Shown here piece after piece: positions 41,358 to 54,485 of a stretch of 64,000 nucleotides of DNA. Origin of the DNA: Sabellastarte sp. h YS-2021 (taxonomy: Eukaryota > Annelida > Polychaeta > Sabellida > Sabellidae); contig OZ024929.1 of the NCBI GenBank assembly GCA_964017235.1, forward strand, positions 60,669,603 through 60,733,602, given 5' to 3'. The number at the start of each line of letters is the position of its first letter. Positions within the stretch are counted from its first letter, which is position 1. The position numbers and the translations under genes were made by a program. Below the pieces are notes generated by a model. It searched no databases. It had not been told where the DNA came from and saw only the letters and a list, made by a program, of their open reading frames with translations.

Positions 41358-42203
41358 TGTTACGGTCACAGGGCAAGCACGGTAGCAATTACCGACCACT
41401 TTTAAGTTGTAACAGGAAAAGACAGAAAGTTTAACTTAACAAATTTATTTAACAATTAAAATAATGATTACAATCAACTGGTATGCTCTCAATAGTACAT
41501 ACAATGATACAATAATGAAACCAATCTGACCTTACCACTGTAACTAACAGTTAAGTTTGTACACTGTATCCAGCAATCCGTAATGTGATCCATCCTGTGA
41601 TCTGTCCTGTGACATATATCTGTATCCTGTGATCTGTTCAATGTTTAATAACATGAAATTTCCTTATCCTGTTATCCTCTTGATATCCAATCACACAAAA
41701 TGTCTGTATAGAGACATTCAGAGAGTTTGCACAACTGTACTGTCTACTCCAAGATATGGATAATTTCCAAAATGCAGTAAATTCACTCTCTGTTATATGA
41801 ATGCACAATGTTCAAAGTACAGTAAATCTATCCAGACAATGTACCCAGTTCACGCCAGTAAAAGTTCACAACACCACAAGTAGTTTATATCCACTTGATT
41901 TTAGCTCTAAGACACACATAGCCTTCTTTATAGCCAGTGAATACTAAGTTCACTTGTGGTTAGATGTATAGTCCTTATATATACTTACAGAAATTCTAGA
42001 ATCTTGTAGAACATAACAGCTGTCACCAGAGGCAGTGAGAAAGTTCTAGAACCTACAGGTAGTTTATAGGGTTTCCCCAAATCTATTAATAGCATCACTG
42101 GGGTTAGCCTAGAGGGATTCCCCCAGTCTATCAATAGATCAATAAACATTGGTAACACATAACACAAAAATCAATAAATCCCTTATTTTAAATGTTAATA
42201 CAT
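41358..42203 (-). mobile_element. LTR-like repeat, copy in unit 1 (fossil)
   Basis: An about 0.84-kb repeat. Its plus strand starts TGTTACGGTCAC and contains GGTAACA at 42,151-42,157 and GTTAATACA near its end, so the minus-strand sense form begins TG and ends CA. A primer-binding-like site next to the related 13.9-kb copy supports the LTR call. No internal retroviral-type genes adjoin it, so it is probably a solo LTR carried along by the tandem duplication. Confidence 0.65.
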
Positions 42204-42205
42204 AC

Positions 42206-43231
42206 AACAATCCTCAACATCTCAACCTACATGCCTGGTGTCTAGGAGTTGACAGCTCCAAGAACAAGGCTTCTCTGTGGAAGTGGCAGAGAGAATTGCT
42301 GCCCCTCAAAGATCATCAACAAGGACCATCTACAAGTCAAAGTGGGCCCTATTTGAGAAATGGTGCAGAGAAAATGCAGTGGGTTTCTCCACTCCCTCTG
42401 CGAAACAACTCTTAGACTTGCACCTGTACCAAGACCTAAACATACACCGTTTGACCATTGATGGTTACAGGACAGCAAATGTTGAAACCTTGGACCCAGA
42501 GGGTCTCCATATTTCTAAAAGCTCTGACCTTAACAGGTTACTTTCTAGGTTTCACAGGGATCGACCAAAACTTCCAGGAATATTCCAAAGTGGAACCTTT
42601 CTGTTGTACTTAATGAGCTCACAAAAACACCCCTTGAGCCTATGAAAGACACAGACCTCCAACATCTTACTCTCAAAACTGCTTTCTTGCTAGCTTTGGC
42701 CTCCAGCAAGAATCGCAACGAAATTCGTGCCTGGGTTGTGAACAAAGTATCTAATCTAGGCCAATGGGAAAAGGTAGCTTTGTTCCCCTCTTCACATTTC
42801 ATAGCCAAAAACCAACCAGTGAGAGAAGGTTCCCAAAGTGTGTCAATTCAAGGAAGACAGGACCCTGTCCTGTACGGGCCCTGAGGTACTATCTGGATCG
42901 AACCAAAGACCTGAGAGGGTCTTGATCCCTACTTATTATTTCCTTCAAGAAAGGACATACCTCAGACTTGAGACCTGCTACACTCTCTTCTTGGCTAAAA
43001 CAAACTATCCTACTTTGTTACAAACAAGCAGATCAGCAATCCTTGCACTTGGTCCAAGTTAAAGCGCATGACATTAGGGCCTTTGCGGCCTCTAAGGCCT
43101 TTTATGGTGGGGTTTTGGTGGACCAAATCATGCAAGCTTGTCACTGGAAAGCTCACAACACATTTACAAATTTTTACCTAAAAGATCTTACTTGGTCAGA
43201 TAACAACAATATGTATCCGGTCCAGCAGTAG
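42206..43231 (+). pseudogene. DIRS tyrosine recombinase, unit 2 copy
   Basis: More than nine-tenths identical by eye to 34,628-35,629. Key segments are RSSTRTIYKSKWALFEKWCR, NIHRLTIDGYRTANVETL, LASSKNRNEIRAW, KAHDIRAFAASKAFYGGVLV and HWKAHNTFTNFYLKDLTW. Broken, with a few interruptions. It begins abruptly at the LTR boundary, so linker and polymerase parts are absent. Confidence 0.85.
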
Positions 43232-43390
43232 TGGCTCAACAAATCCTAGACCCCCCTCAGACTAGTCATCCTCAGAAAGAAAAGAAGGGGGAGGCTGCAG
43301 CTAAGTCTTCAGGAGTCTAATCCCACGGTCTAGGTATACGACTACCTCCTCAGGATGTTTGGTAAGGTATTTTATCTTTTATTTCACCTT

Positions 43391-44148
43391 TCACCTTTTC
43401 AATCCTCCACCGCAACGGGCCACTCGTGGCTGTTGATAGTTTGTAGCCTGGTGGGGTAATTTCGGACAGATTTGCACTTGTAGTGTCAGGTCTTATCCAG
43501 GTCTCAGACATGGCGAAGAGATCGGTGTCATTATCAAAACTAAATTTTGCAATGGCAGGATATTTGTTATATATTGATCTAATGTTTGCATAGGTGACCT
43601 TTGGACACCTGGGTGGTCCTGGGTTTGGGTTTATGTCACCAGCAAGCAGGAGTAGGATGAAAAGACGGAAAGGTGGTAGGGCAGGTGGAATTGAAATTGT
43701 AGATTTGATGATAAAATGTAGACAGAAGGTGGTGGTGGGGGTTTGAAGGGGCAGAAACTGACGACATCAGGGCACTTAATGCTTGAGTTGCTATGGTGCT
43801 GATATGAAGCAATAACTGGTTGGATTGCCAGTAAAAATAAAGGAAAATCATGTTTGAGGTCTTTAGAGTGGATTAGAGTGGTTTGGTGGGTTTGAGTTTT
43901 GAGTTTGATGATCCCCGATAACGGGGAATGTGAGCGATAAAAGGGGATCAAACGATAAAGTGGGCAGTTTGCATGTGTAAATATCAATTAACTATGTCAA
44001 AACGGGGTAGATTAAAAAGATTATTTTATTAGTTCTTTCAATAATAGCACCAAGGCAGACGTAAAGTGAGGTTATTAAATTTTTAACTCTATTGGATCTG
44101 ATTTTTAAAAACGATACTTCCCTGACGGAACCACGCCACCAAATATGT
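43391..44148 (-). mobile_element. LINE 5' fragment, unit 2
   Basis: This matches 38,409-39,156 of the full LINE: the leader and the first part of the ORF, including the GDINPNPGP motif and the start of the endonuclease. It is cut off at TTTTCAATCCTCCACCGC (43,396 onward), the same point as in unit 3. At its leader end the DIRS tail resumes exactly as in unit 1, so the fragment was copied together with the insertion site. Confidence 0.88.
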
Positions 44149-47100
44149 ATCTGGTCCAGTAGTAGTGGCTCAACAAATCCTAGACCCCCCCTCAGACTAG
44201 TCATCCTCAGAAAGAAAATAAGGGGGGGCACATCCACTGCAGCTAAGTCTTCAGGAGTCTAATCCCAGGGTCTAGGTATATGACTACCTCCTCAGGATGT
44301 TTGGTAAGGTATTTTATCTTTTATTTCATTTAACAGTATTTACAATGCATAATGTATTAGGTATTTATTAAGGTGATCCCATAATCTCATCATAAGGGTG
44401 TCAAGTTAATGAGATTTTCAAGCCCAATGCTTGTTTTCATTCGTGGTGAAGCCCTTGGGGCTATATATCATATAAGTGAGCACAGCTGCACTTACTCCAG
44501 ACATCCAGACGGTATTAGTACTGTCATTCATTCAAGTATTCTGGTTTTTGGCATCTTACAGCAGGCCCAGTTCCCGGAACCGGGGCATTGTAAGCAGGAC
44601 TCAGACTGGCATTTGTAAAACATTCAAACTAATCTAATTAAGAGTCCCTGAAAAGGGCACTTATTTGTTTTCGCGTCACTTTCCTGGCTGCCGCATTATG
44701 GTCTCCCTCGAATATTTCCCTTATTATTGGAAGCTTTTTAACTATATTTGGCAGTTATATACCTTAGGCATGGGAAAAGTTTTCCACATGCTTAAATTTG
44801 ACCTTTCATCTTTATAAAGGTCACATCATCAAAAATTCTTTTTTTTTGGTACACCTGCCCGTCATCGCTGCTCAGCAAAATCTACTGACCACAGAGGCTT
44901 GTAATTATACACACATGTTCATACCACCAAAAAGAGAACTGATTAGATTTTGGGAATGATCCGATTAAAAATGACTGATTTATGAGCGATTTTCTCACAG
45001 GTACCAAGCAGAAGCTTAAATTCATGTGAACCCCCTATTATCTTCTTAAGTATTGCATTTAGAGCCATAAAATGTATTGGGAGGTAAAACTCAGGGTCAA
45101 ACTGGGGTCATAAAATAGCCAATTTTGACATTTTTCCTTATATCTTCTTTATTATTGGTTTTAGACCTTTAAAATGTGTTAAGAGGTATTGGGAAACCAT
45201 ATGTGAAGAGTCAAGATAGCCGGTCAGATTTACCCCTGACACCCACTTATGGGTCAAACTAAGGTCATAAAATAGTGGATTTTGTGTTTTTGTCTTATAT
45301 CTCCATTATTCTTGCTTTTAGAGCTTTAGAATGTTTTAAGAGGTATTGGTAAACCTTATGTGAAGAGTCTAGATCGCCGGCCATGTTTACCCTTGCCCCC
45401 TTATGGGTCAAACTGGGGTCATAAAATAGCTGATTTTGTGCTTTTGCCGCATATGTCCATTGAATTTTTGCTTTTACAGCTTTAGAATGTATTAACAGGT
45501 AGCTGGAATTCGTGGAGAGTCTAGGTAGCTGGTCAAATTAGCCCCCTGACCCCCTCTTATGAGTCAAACTGGGGTCATAAAATATCAATTTTTCTGTTTT
45601 TGCCTCATATCTTCTTTATAATTGGTTTTACAGCTTTACAATGTTTAAGAGGCAGTGGGTAACCATATGTGGAGAGTCTTAATAGCTGGTCACAGTGGGG
45701 TCATAGATTGCAATTTCTACTTTAATATTTCAATATTAATGTCATTATCTTAATGTTATTTTCATATCTTAGTGCAAAGGGTGTAACTTTTTGAAATTGC
45801 ACTCACGACTTATACATACTATTCAAGAAGGCAAAATACATTCCTATTTTGTTGTCATTATCTAAAATTATGATATGCATCAAATTATGCTTGTTTTATT
45901 GCAAAAAAACTGGGTCCAAATATTTACAAACTTATTTCAGTGCAGCAGTTTGATAATGACACATTCATAAATTCAGATTTTCAGCTCATTATCACTTCTT
46001 CTGACTTCCATTCTTCTGCAGTAAACTAATAACTGAGCAATGCAAACATATTTTTACTATGTCCCTTATTTATACATAAAATCTACATATCACTGACACT
46101 TCAACAGAGCAGAGATAATGATAACATCATACTCCTTGTATGAGCATTTCTTCATGCATAAACTAAAACAGGGGGAGTGGGGTGTTGGGGGAGACAAACA
46201 CATTAACTATTGATTTTATCCCTTATCAGCATATACCCAGTGAACTAATTCTCTGGGGACTTATTAAAGACTGGCAATTATATATAAATAGAAATGAGCA
46301 TTATTCGTAAGATATAAATAGGCTTGTGGGAACATTGACCTTTTATTTACTCATTGGGATAGATGTCTTCAGAGCATTGTATCATAAACTTCTTGCCTTT
46401 CTAAAGGCTCAAATTTTCCTACGCCTTTTTCTAAAATATAAATACATATATGACATTTAACAGTGAAAAGCTGTTTCATGTAAAAACATCAAAAAAGGTG
46501 CTAGAATCTGAGAAAGGCTTTTATTGAGTTGCAACTTCCTCCTTAGCAAATTTTCCTTTAAATGCCTGATATATTAGTAAGACATTGATATTCATACTGA
46601 CATAATATTTAGCATCAAGATTGAAAAAGTTTTTTTAAACCAAGTTGATTCATGAATTGATCTGGTTTACAAAACTTGATTGGCAAATTACTTCAGTTCA
46701 CAATTTTATGATTCCTTGCACCCCTAGTAGTAAGGACTCTTCTGAAAAGAAATTTGAATTTTCAATATTCTGACAGGGGTCTTGAATTTTTGTGGAAATG
46801 CAAAATTTATTTAACTGTAAAAAATACAGTGATTTTAGCAAATTTTACATCTACTGCTCAGTAAAGTTGCTTCAAAGTTGAGTTCATCATATGGAAAAGG
46901 TCTTTTATCCCTCTCATTATTGATTCTTGGGCTTTCAACCCAGTTTTGTGGTCACGCTACCCCATATATGGAGAGTCTATATAGGCAGTCAGGTTTACCC
47001 TCTGACCCCTTCTTACGGGTCAGACTGAGGTAATAAAATAGCAGCTTTTCTTGTTTTGCCTTATATCTACTTTAAGATTACTCTTCTTACAAACTATAGC

Positions 47101-47304
47101 ATTTATTAAATTAACTTTACACAATTTATGACCACAGAAAACAAAATAAAGCTTACATTTTTCTTTCATGTTAATGCATAAACTTCCACACTGTCTGCTT
47201 AACTTTAGCTTCTTCTCTCAGCACTGCATGTTTTTCTTTTCAAAAACCTTTTACTACTTTATACTATAAAGCATATGACCTTTTGGGACGCTTTGTTTTT
47301 GTTA
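44149..47304 (+). repeat. Unit 2 second DIRS tail and linker
   Basis: The DIRS tail runs to about 44,612. The linker then carries the 157-bp tandem repeat at about 45,040-45,715, followed by AT-rich sequence. The stretch 45,826-46,760, which is present in unit 3 but not in unit 1, has no coding signal that I recognise. Confidence 0.75.
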
Positions 47305-48151
47305 TGTTATGGTCACTGGGCAAGCACGGTAGCAATTACCGGCCACTTTTAAGTTGTAACAGGAAAAGACAGAAAGTTTAACTTAACAAATTTATTTAAC
47401 AATTAAAATAATGATTACAATCAACTGGTATGCTCTCAATAGTACATACAATGATACAATAATGAAACCAATCTGACCTTACCACTGTAACTAACAGTTA
47501 AGTTTGTACACTGTATCCAGCAATCCGTAATGTGATCCGTCCTGTGATCTGTCCTGTGACATATATCTGTATCCTGTGATCTGTTCAATGTTCGATAACA
47601 TGAAATTTCCTTATCCTGTTATCCTCTTGATATCCAATCACACAAAATGTCTGTATAGAGGTATTCAGAGAGTTTGCACAACTGTACTGTCTGCTCCAAG
47701 ATATGGATAATTTCCAAAATGCAGTAAATTCATTCTCTGTTATATGAATGCACAATATTCAAAGTACAGTAAATCTATCCAGATAATGTACCCAGTTCAC
47801 TCCAGTAAAAGTTCACAACACCACAAGTAGTTTATATCCACTTGATTTTTAGCTCTAAGACGCATATAGCCTTCCTTATAGCCAGCGAATACTAAGTTCA
47901 CTTGTTGTTAGATGTATAGTCCTTATATATACTTACAGAAATTCTAGAATCTTATAGAACATAACAGCTGTCACCAGAAGGAGTAAGGAAGTTGTAGAAC
48001 CTACAGGTAGTTTATAGGATTTCCCCAAATCTATTAATAGCATCACTGGGGTTAGCCTAGAGGGATTCCCCCAGTCTATCAATAGATCAATAAACATCGG
48101 TAACACATAACACAAAAATCAATAAATCCCTTACTTTAAATGTTAGTACAT
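47305..48151 (-). mobile_element. LTR-like repeat, copy in unit 2 (fossil)
   Basis: Collinear with 41,358-42,203 and highly similar. It starts TGTTATGGTCAC on the plus strand and contains GGTAACA ending at 48,105. It is followed by a linker different from that after unit 1. Confidence 0.65.
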
Positions 48152-48620
48152 ACATATAAAGCTTAGATTAAATAATGCACAGACACAGTGCCTATATATG
48201 TTGCACCTCGCCCCTTAAAAAAATGTTGGAAGCCAAGATTTTTTTTCAACAAATATAGATAAACACAGGTAATAACTTTTCACAAAGCATATTTATCTAA
48301 ATACAAAATTGGTACCATGTATAACCTTTATAAAATTACTAATCATAAGTGTACAAATTACACTTTAAATACAGCTTCTGGACAATCTCACATCTGAGTG
48401 ATATTGCACAGGTCTGTCCACTAAAAATTTGTCATATCCAGTGTATGGAATAGGTCTGTACTTAAATAAATCTATTTATCTAAATACAAAAGTAAAATTG
48501 GTACCATGTATAACCATTATAAACTTACTAATCACAAGTGTACAAATTACACTTTAAATACAGCTTCTGGACAGGGCGTATCTGTGTGGATGCCATATTT
48601 TATTTAACAAGTCCTATTAA
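48152..48620. repeat. Linker with an about 100-bp direct duplication
   Basis: Two copies of a segment with TATTTATCTAAATACAAAA, TTGGTACCATGTATAACC and TTTAAATACAGCTTCTGGAC lie at about 48,288-48,384 and 48,472-48,574, separated by about 90 bp. It is AT-rich and non-coding, and not found elsewhere in the window. Confidence 0.75.
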
Positions 48621-49770
48621 AATCAGGCAAAGCAGTTTCCTCATCATTCTAATAGCCACAGGCTGGCCAGGGATGCCCTGATTTTGGGAACTAGTGCAGC
48701 TCTAAACAGAGATCCCACTTCAGTTAACACTCCAGTCAACAACTCTTCTCAAACAGTCCCACAACTAAGTGTTGCACAACAATCCTCAACATCTCAACCT
48801 ACATGCCTGGTGTCTAGGAGTTGACAGCTCCAAGAACAAGGCTTCTCTGTGGAAGTGTCAGAGAGAATTGCTGCCCCTCAAAGACCATCAACAAGGACCA
48901 TCTACAAGTCAAAGTGGGCCCTATTTGAGAAATGGTGCAGAGAAAATGTGGTGGATTTCTCCACTCCCTCTGCGAAACAACTCTTAGACTTGTACCTGTA
49001 CCAAGACCTAAAGATACACCGTTTGATCATTGATGGTTACAGGATGGCCAATGTTGACACCTTGGACCCAGAGGGTCTCCATATTTCTAAAAGCTCTGAC
49101 CTTAACAGGTTACTTTCTAGCTTTCACAGGGATCGACCAAAACTTCCAGGAATATTCCAAAGTGGAACCTTTCTGTTGTACTTAATGAGCTCACAAAAAC
49201 ACCCTTTGAGCCTATGAAAGACACAGACCTCCAACATCTTACTCTCAAAACTGCTTTCTTGCTAGCTTTGGCCTCCAGCAAGCATTGCAGTGAAATTCAT
49301 GCCTGGGTTGCGAGCAAAGTATCTAATCTAGGCCAATGGGAAAAGGTAGCTTTGTTCCCCTCTTCACATTTCATAGCCAAAAACCAACCAGTGAGAGAAG
49401 GTTCCCAAAGTGTGTCAATTCAAGGAAGACAGGACCCTATGTCCTGTACGGGCCCTGGGGTACTATCTGGATCGAACCAAAGACCTGAGAGGGTCTTGAT
49501 CCCTACTTATTATTTCCTTCAAGAAAGGACATACCTCAGACTTGAGACCCGCTACATTCTCTTTTTGGCTAAAACAAACTATCCTACTTTGTTACAAACA
49601 AGCAGATCAGCAATCCTTCAATCCCTCTAAGGCCTTTTACGGTGGGGTTTTGGTGGACTAAATCATGCAAGCTTGTCACGGGAAAGCTCACAACACAGTT
49701 ACAAATTTTTGCCTAAAAGATCTTACTTGGTCAGATAACGACAACAATATGTATCTGGTCCAGTAGTAGT
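48621..49770 (+). pseudogene. DIRS linker and recombinase, unit 3 copy
   Basis: The linker end (LIATGWPGMP) and recombinase (RPSTRTIYKSKWALFEKWCR, KIHRLIIDGYRMANVDTL, LKTAFLLALASSKHCSEIHA) are close to the unit 1 and 2 copies. It is broken. Its extra 5' sequence, compared with unit 2, shows that unit 2 and unit 3 do not share a left boundary. Confidence 0.83.
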
Positions 49771-49929
49771 GGCTCAACAAATCCTAGACCCCCCCAGACT
49801 AGTCATCCTCAGAAAGAAAAGAAGGGGGAGGCTGCAGCTAAGTCTTCAGGAGTCTAATCCCAAGGTCTAGGTATACGACTACCTCCTCAGGATGTTTGGT
49901 AAGGTATTTTATCTTTTATTTCACCTTTC

Positions 49930-50534
49930 ACCTTTTCAATCCTCCACCGCGACGGGCCACTCGTGGCTGTTGATAGAGCTTGTAGCCTGGTGGGGTAATT
50001 TCGGACAGATTTGCACTTGTAGTGTCAGGTCTTATCCAGGTCTCAGACATGGCGAAGAGATCGGTGTCATTATCAGAAATAAATTTTGCAATGGCAGGAT
50101 ATTTGTTATATATTGATCTAATGTTTGCATAGGTGACCTTTGGACACCTGGGTGGTCCTGGGTTTGGGTTTATGTCACCAGCAAGCAGGAGTAGGATGAA
50201 AAGACGGAAAGGTAGTAGGGCAGGTGGAATTGAAATTGTAGATTTGATGATAAAATGTAGACAGAAGGTGGTGGTGGGGGGTTTGAAGGGGCAGAAACTG
50301 ACGACATCAGGGCACTTAATGCTTGAGTTGCTATGGTGCTGATATGAAGCAATAACTGGTTGGATTGCCAGTAAAAAATAAAGGAAAATCATGTTTGAGG
50401 TCTTTAGAGTGGATTAGAGTGGTTAGGTCGGTTTGAGTTTTGAGTTTGATGATCCCCGATAACGGGGAATGTGAGCGATAAAAGGGGATCAAACGATAAA
50501 GTGGGCACTTTGCATGTGTAAATATCAATTAACA
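49930..50534 (-). mobile_element. LINE 5' fragment, unit 3
   Basis: It matches 38,409-39,005 of the LINE and starts at the same breakpoint as unit 2 (CACCTTTTCAATCCTCCACC). The open minus-strand frame 50,392-49,928 includes GDINPNPGP and the first endonuclease block TYANIRSIYNKYP. It is shorter at the leader end than the unit 2 fragment. Confidence 0.88.
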
Positions 50535-53500
50535 TCCGCTGCAGCTCAGTCTTCAGGAGTCTAATCCCAGGGTCTAGGTATACGACTACCTCCTCAGGAT
50601 GTTTGGTAAGGTCTTTTATTTCATTTAACAGTATTTACTGTGCATAATGTATTAGGTATTTATTAAGGTGATCCCATAATCTCATCATAAGGGTGGCACG
50701 TTAATGAGATTTTCGAGCCCAATGCTTGTTTTCATTCATGGTGAAGCCCTTGGGGCTATATATTGTATAAGTGAGCAAGGCTGCACTTACTCCTTCAAAA
50801 ATCCAGACATCCAAACGGTATTAGTACTGTCATTCATTCAAGTATTCTGGTTTTTGGCATCTTACAGCAGGCCCAGTTCCCAGAACTAGGGCATTATAAG
50901 CGGGACTCAGACTGGCATTTCTAAAACATTCATACTAATCTAGTTAAGAGTCCGTGAAAAGGGCACTTATTTGTTTTCGTGTCAGTTTCCTCGCTGCCGC
51001 ATTATGGTCTCCTTTGAATATATCCCTTATTATTTGAAGCTTTTAAACCATATTTGGCAGTTATATACCTTAGGCAAGGGAAAATTTTTCCACATGCTTA
51101 AATTTGACCTTTCATCTTTATCAAAGTTTCATTATCAAAAAATCTTTTTTGGGGTACACCCGCCCGTCATCACCACTTGGGAAAATCTACTGACTGCAGA
51201 GGCTTGTAATTATACACACGTTCATACTACCAAAAACGCGAACTGATTAGATTTTGGTAATGATCTGATGAAAAATGACTGATTTATGAGCGATTTTCTC
51301 ACAGGTACCAACCAGAAGCTTAAAATGAGCGATTTTCTCACAGGTACCAACCAGAAGCTTAAAATTCATGTGAACCCCCCTATTATCTTCTTAAGTATTG
51401 CATTTAGAGCCATAAAATGTATTGGGAGGTAAAAATCAGGGTCAAACTGGGGTCGTAAAACAGCCAATTTTGACATTTTCCCTTTTTTCTCCTTTATTAT
51501 TGGTTTTAGACCTGTAGAATGTGTTAAGAGGTATTGGGAAACCATATGTGAAGAGTCAAGATAGCCAGTCAGATTTACCCCCGTCACCAGCTTATGGGTC
51601 AAACTAGGGTAATAAAATAGCGGATTTTGTGTTTTTGTCTTATATCTCCTTTATTCTTGTTTTTAGAGCTTTAGAATGTATTAAGAGGTATTGGGAAACC
51701 TTATGTAAAGAATCTAGATAGCCGGCCACATTTACCCTTGCCCCCCCCCCCCCCCCCCCCGTTATGGGTTAAACTGGGGTCATAAAATAGCCGATTTTGT
51801 GTTTTTGCCTCATATGTCCTTGGAATTTTTGCTTTTACAGCTTTAGAATGTATTAACAGGTAGTTGGAATTCATGGACAGTCTAGGTAGCTGGTCAAATT
51901 AGCCCTCTGACCCCCTCTGACTGGGGTCATAAAATATCAATTTTTTCTTTTTTGCCTCATATCTTCTTTATCATTGGTTTTACAGCTTTACACTGTTTAA
52001 GAGGCAGTGGGTAACCATATGTGGAGAGTCTTAAGAGCTGGTCACAGTGGGGTCATAGATTGCAATTTCTACTTTAATATTTCAATATTAATGATGTCAT
52101 TATCTTAATGTTATTTTCATATCTTAGTGCAAATCGTGTAACTTTTTGAAATTGCACTCATGACTTATACATACTATTAAAGAAGGCAAAATACATTCCT
52201 ATTTTGTTGTCATCATCTAAAATTATGATATGCATCAAATTATGCTTGTTTTATTGTAAAAAAACTGGGTCCAAATATTTACAAACTTATTTCAGTGCAG
52301 CAGTTTGATTATGACACATTTATAAATTCCCATTTTCAGCTCATTATTACTTCTTCTGACTTCCATTATTCTGCAGTAAACTAATAACTCAGCAATGCAA
52401 ACATATTCTTTACCATGTCCCTTATTTATACATAAAATCTACATATCACTGACACTTCAACAGAGCAGAGATAGTGATAACATCATACTCCTTATATGAG
52501 CATTTCTTCATGCATAGACTAAAACAGGGGAAGGGTGTGTTGGGGGAGACAAACACATTAACCATTGATTTTATCCCTTATCAGCATATACCTAATGAAC
52601 TAATTCTCTGGGGGCTTATCAAAGACTGGCAATTATATATAAATAGAAATGAGCATTATTCTAAATAGATATAAATAGGCTTGTGGGAACATTGACCTTT
52701 TATTTACTCATTGGGATAGATGTCTTCAGAGCATCGTGTCATAAACTTCTTGCCTTTCTAAAGGCTCAAATTTTCCTACACCTTTTTCTAAAATATAAAT
52801 ACATATATGACATTTAACAGTGAAAAGCTGTTTCATGTAAAAACATCAAAAAAGGTGCTAGAATCTGAGAAAGGCTTTTATTGAGTTGCAACTTCTTCCT
52901 TAGCAAATTTTCCTTTAAATGCCTGATATATTAGTAAGACATTGATATTCATACTGACATAATATTTAGCATCAAGATTGAAAAAGTTTTTTTAAACCAA
53001 GTTGATTCATGAATTGATCTGGTTTGCAAAACTTGATTTGCAAATTGATTCAGTTCACAATTTTATGATTCCTTGCACTCCTAGTAGTAAGGACTCTTCT
53101 GAAAAAAAATTGAATTTTCAATATTCTGACAGGGGTCTTGAATTTTTGTGGAAATGCAAAATGTCATTTATTTAACTGTAAAACATAGTGATTTTAGCAA
53201 ATTTTACATCTACTGCTCAGTAAAGTTGCTTCAAAGTTGAGTTCATCATATGGAAAAGGTCTTTTATCCCTCTCATTATTGATTCTTGGGCTTTCAACCC
53301 AGTTTTGTGGTCACGCTACCCCATATATGGAGAGTCTATATAGGCAGTCAGGTTTACCCTCTGACCCCTTCTTACAGGTCAAACTGAGGTCATAAAATAG
53401 CAGCTTTTCTTGTTTTGCCTTATATCTACTTTAAGATTACTCTTCTTACAAACTATAGCATTTATTAAATTAACTTTACACAATTTATGACCATAGAAAA

Positions 53501-53663
53501 CAAAATAAAGCTTACATTTTTCTTTCATGTTAATGCATAAACTTCCACACTGTCTGCTTAACTTTAGCTTCTTCTCTCAATGCTGCATGTTTTTCTTTTC
53601 AAAAACCTTTTACTACTTTATACTATAAAACATCTGACCTTTTGGGACCCTTTGTTTTTGTTA
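50535..53663 (+). repeat. Unit 3 DIRS tail and linker
   Basis: DIRS tail to about 50,912, then linker. A 40-bp direct repeat ending GTACCAACCAGAAGCTTAAA occurs near 51,290-51,365. The 157-bp repeat runs at about 51,380-52,060 with a C run at 51,741-51,760. The remainder is AT-rich and without genes. Confidence 0.75.
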
Positions 53664-54462
53664 TGTTATGGTCACAGGGCAAGCATGGTAGCAATTACCG
53701 GCCACTTTTAAGTTGTAACAGGAAAAGACAGAAAGTTTAACTTAACAAATTTATTTAACAATTAAAATAATGATTACAGTCAACTGGTATGCTCTCAATA
53801 GTACATACAATGATACAATAATGAAACCAATCTGACCTTACCACTGTAACTAACAGTTAAGTTTGTACACTGTATCCAGCAATGCGTAATGTGATCCGTC
53901 CTGTGATCTGTCCTGTGACATATATCTGTATCCTGTGATCTGTTCAATGTTCGATAACATGAAATTTCCTTATCCTGTTATCCTCTTGATATCCAATCAC
54001 ACAAAATGTCTGTATAGAGATATTCAGAGAGTTTACACAACTGTACTGTCTGCTCCAAGATATGGACAATTTCCAAAATGCAGTAAATTCACTCTCTGTT
54101 ATATGAATGCACAATATTCAAAGCACAGTAAATCTATCCAGACAATGTACCCAGTTCACTCCAGTAAAAGTTTACAACACCACAAGTAGTTTATATCCAC
54201 TTGATTTTTAGTTCTAAGACACACGTAGCCTTCCTTATAGCCAGAGAATACAAAGTTCACTTGTGGTTAGATGTATAGTCCTTGTATATACTTATAAATT
54301 CTAGAATCTTATAGAACATAACAGCTGTCACCAGAGGCAGTGAGGAAGTTCTAGAACGTACAGGTAGTTTTTGGGTTTCCCCAAATCTATTAATAGCATC
54401 ACTGGGGTTAGCCTAGAGGAATTCCCCCAAGTCTATAAATAGATCAATAAACATCGGTAACA
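53664..54462 (-). mobile_element. LTR-like repeat, copy in unit 3 (fossil)
   Basis: Starts TGTTATGGTCACAGGGC on the plus strand and ends at GGTAACA. Unlike units 1 and 2, the shared 45 bases beyond GGTAACA are missing and new sequence follows at about 54,468, so the tandem block ends here. Confidence 0.65.
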
Positions 54463-54485
54463 CATGACAACTCTAAAGAAGGAGG

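Larger units (their letters stand above)
34620..42205 (+). repeat. Tandem block, unit 1
   Basis: The first of three large repeats sharing, in order, DIRS recombinase, DIRS tail, a 157-bp tandem repeat, an LTR-like repeat and unique linkers. This unit contains the full LINE. The linker at 40,811 lacks about 930 bp that is present in units 2 and 3 (from about 45,826 and 52,180). Boundaries are set by where the DIRS recombinase sequence restarts, at 42,206. Confidence 0.75.
42206..48151 (+). repeat. Tandem block, unit 2
   Basis: The second repeat of the block: recombinase (42,206-43,231), DIRS tail (to about 43,390), LINE 5' fragment (43,391-44,148), a second DIRS tail (44,149-44,612), linker with the 157-bp repeat (45,040-45,715), and LTR (47,305-48,151). 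It differs from unit 1 in carrying a short first tail and only the 5' end of the LINE. Units 2 and 3 share this arrangement and its breakpoint. Confidence 0.85.
48621..54462 (+). repeat. Tandem block, unit 3
   Basis: The third repeat begins further upstream in DIRS than unit 2 (from CAGGCAAAGCAGTTTCCTCA, matching 34,473). Order: linker and recombinase (to about 49,770), tail, LINE fragment (49,930-50,534), DIRS tail (to about 50,912), linker with the 157-bp repeat (51,380-52,060), LTR (53,664-54,462). A homopolymer run of about 20 C lies at 51,741-51,760. Confidence 0.85.
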
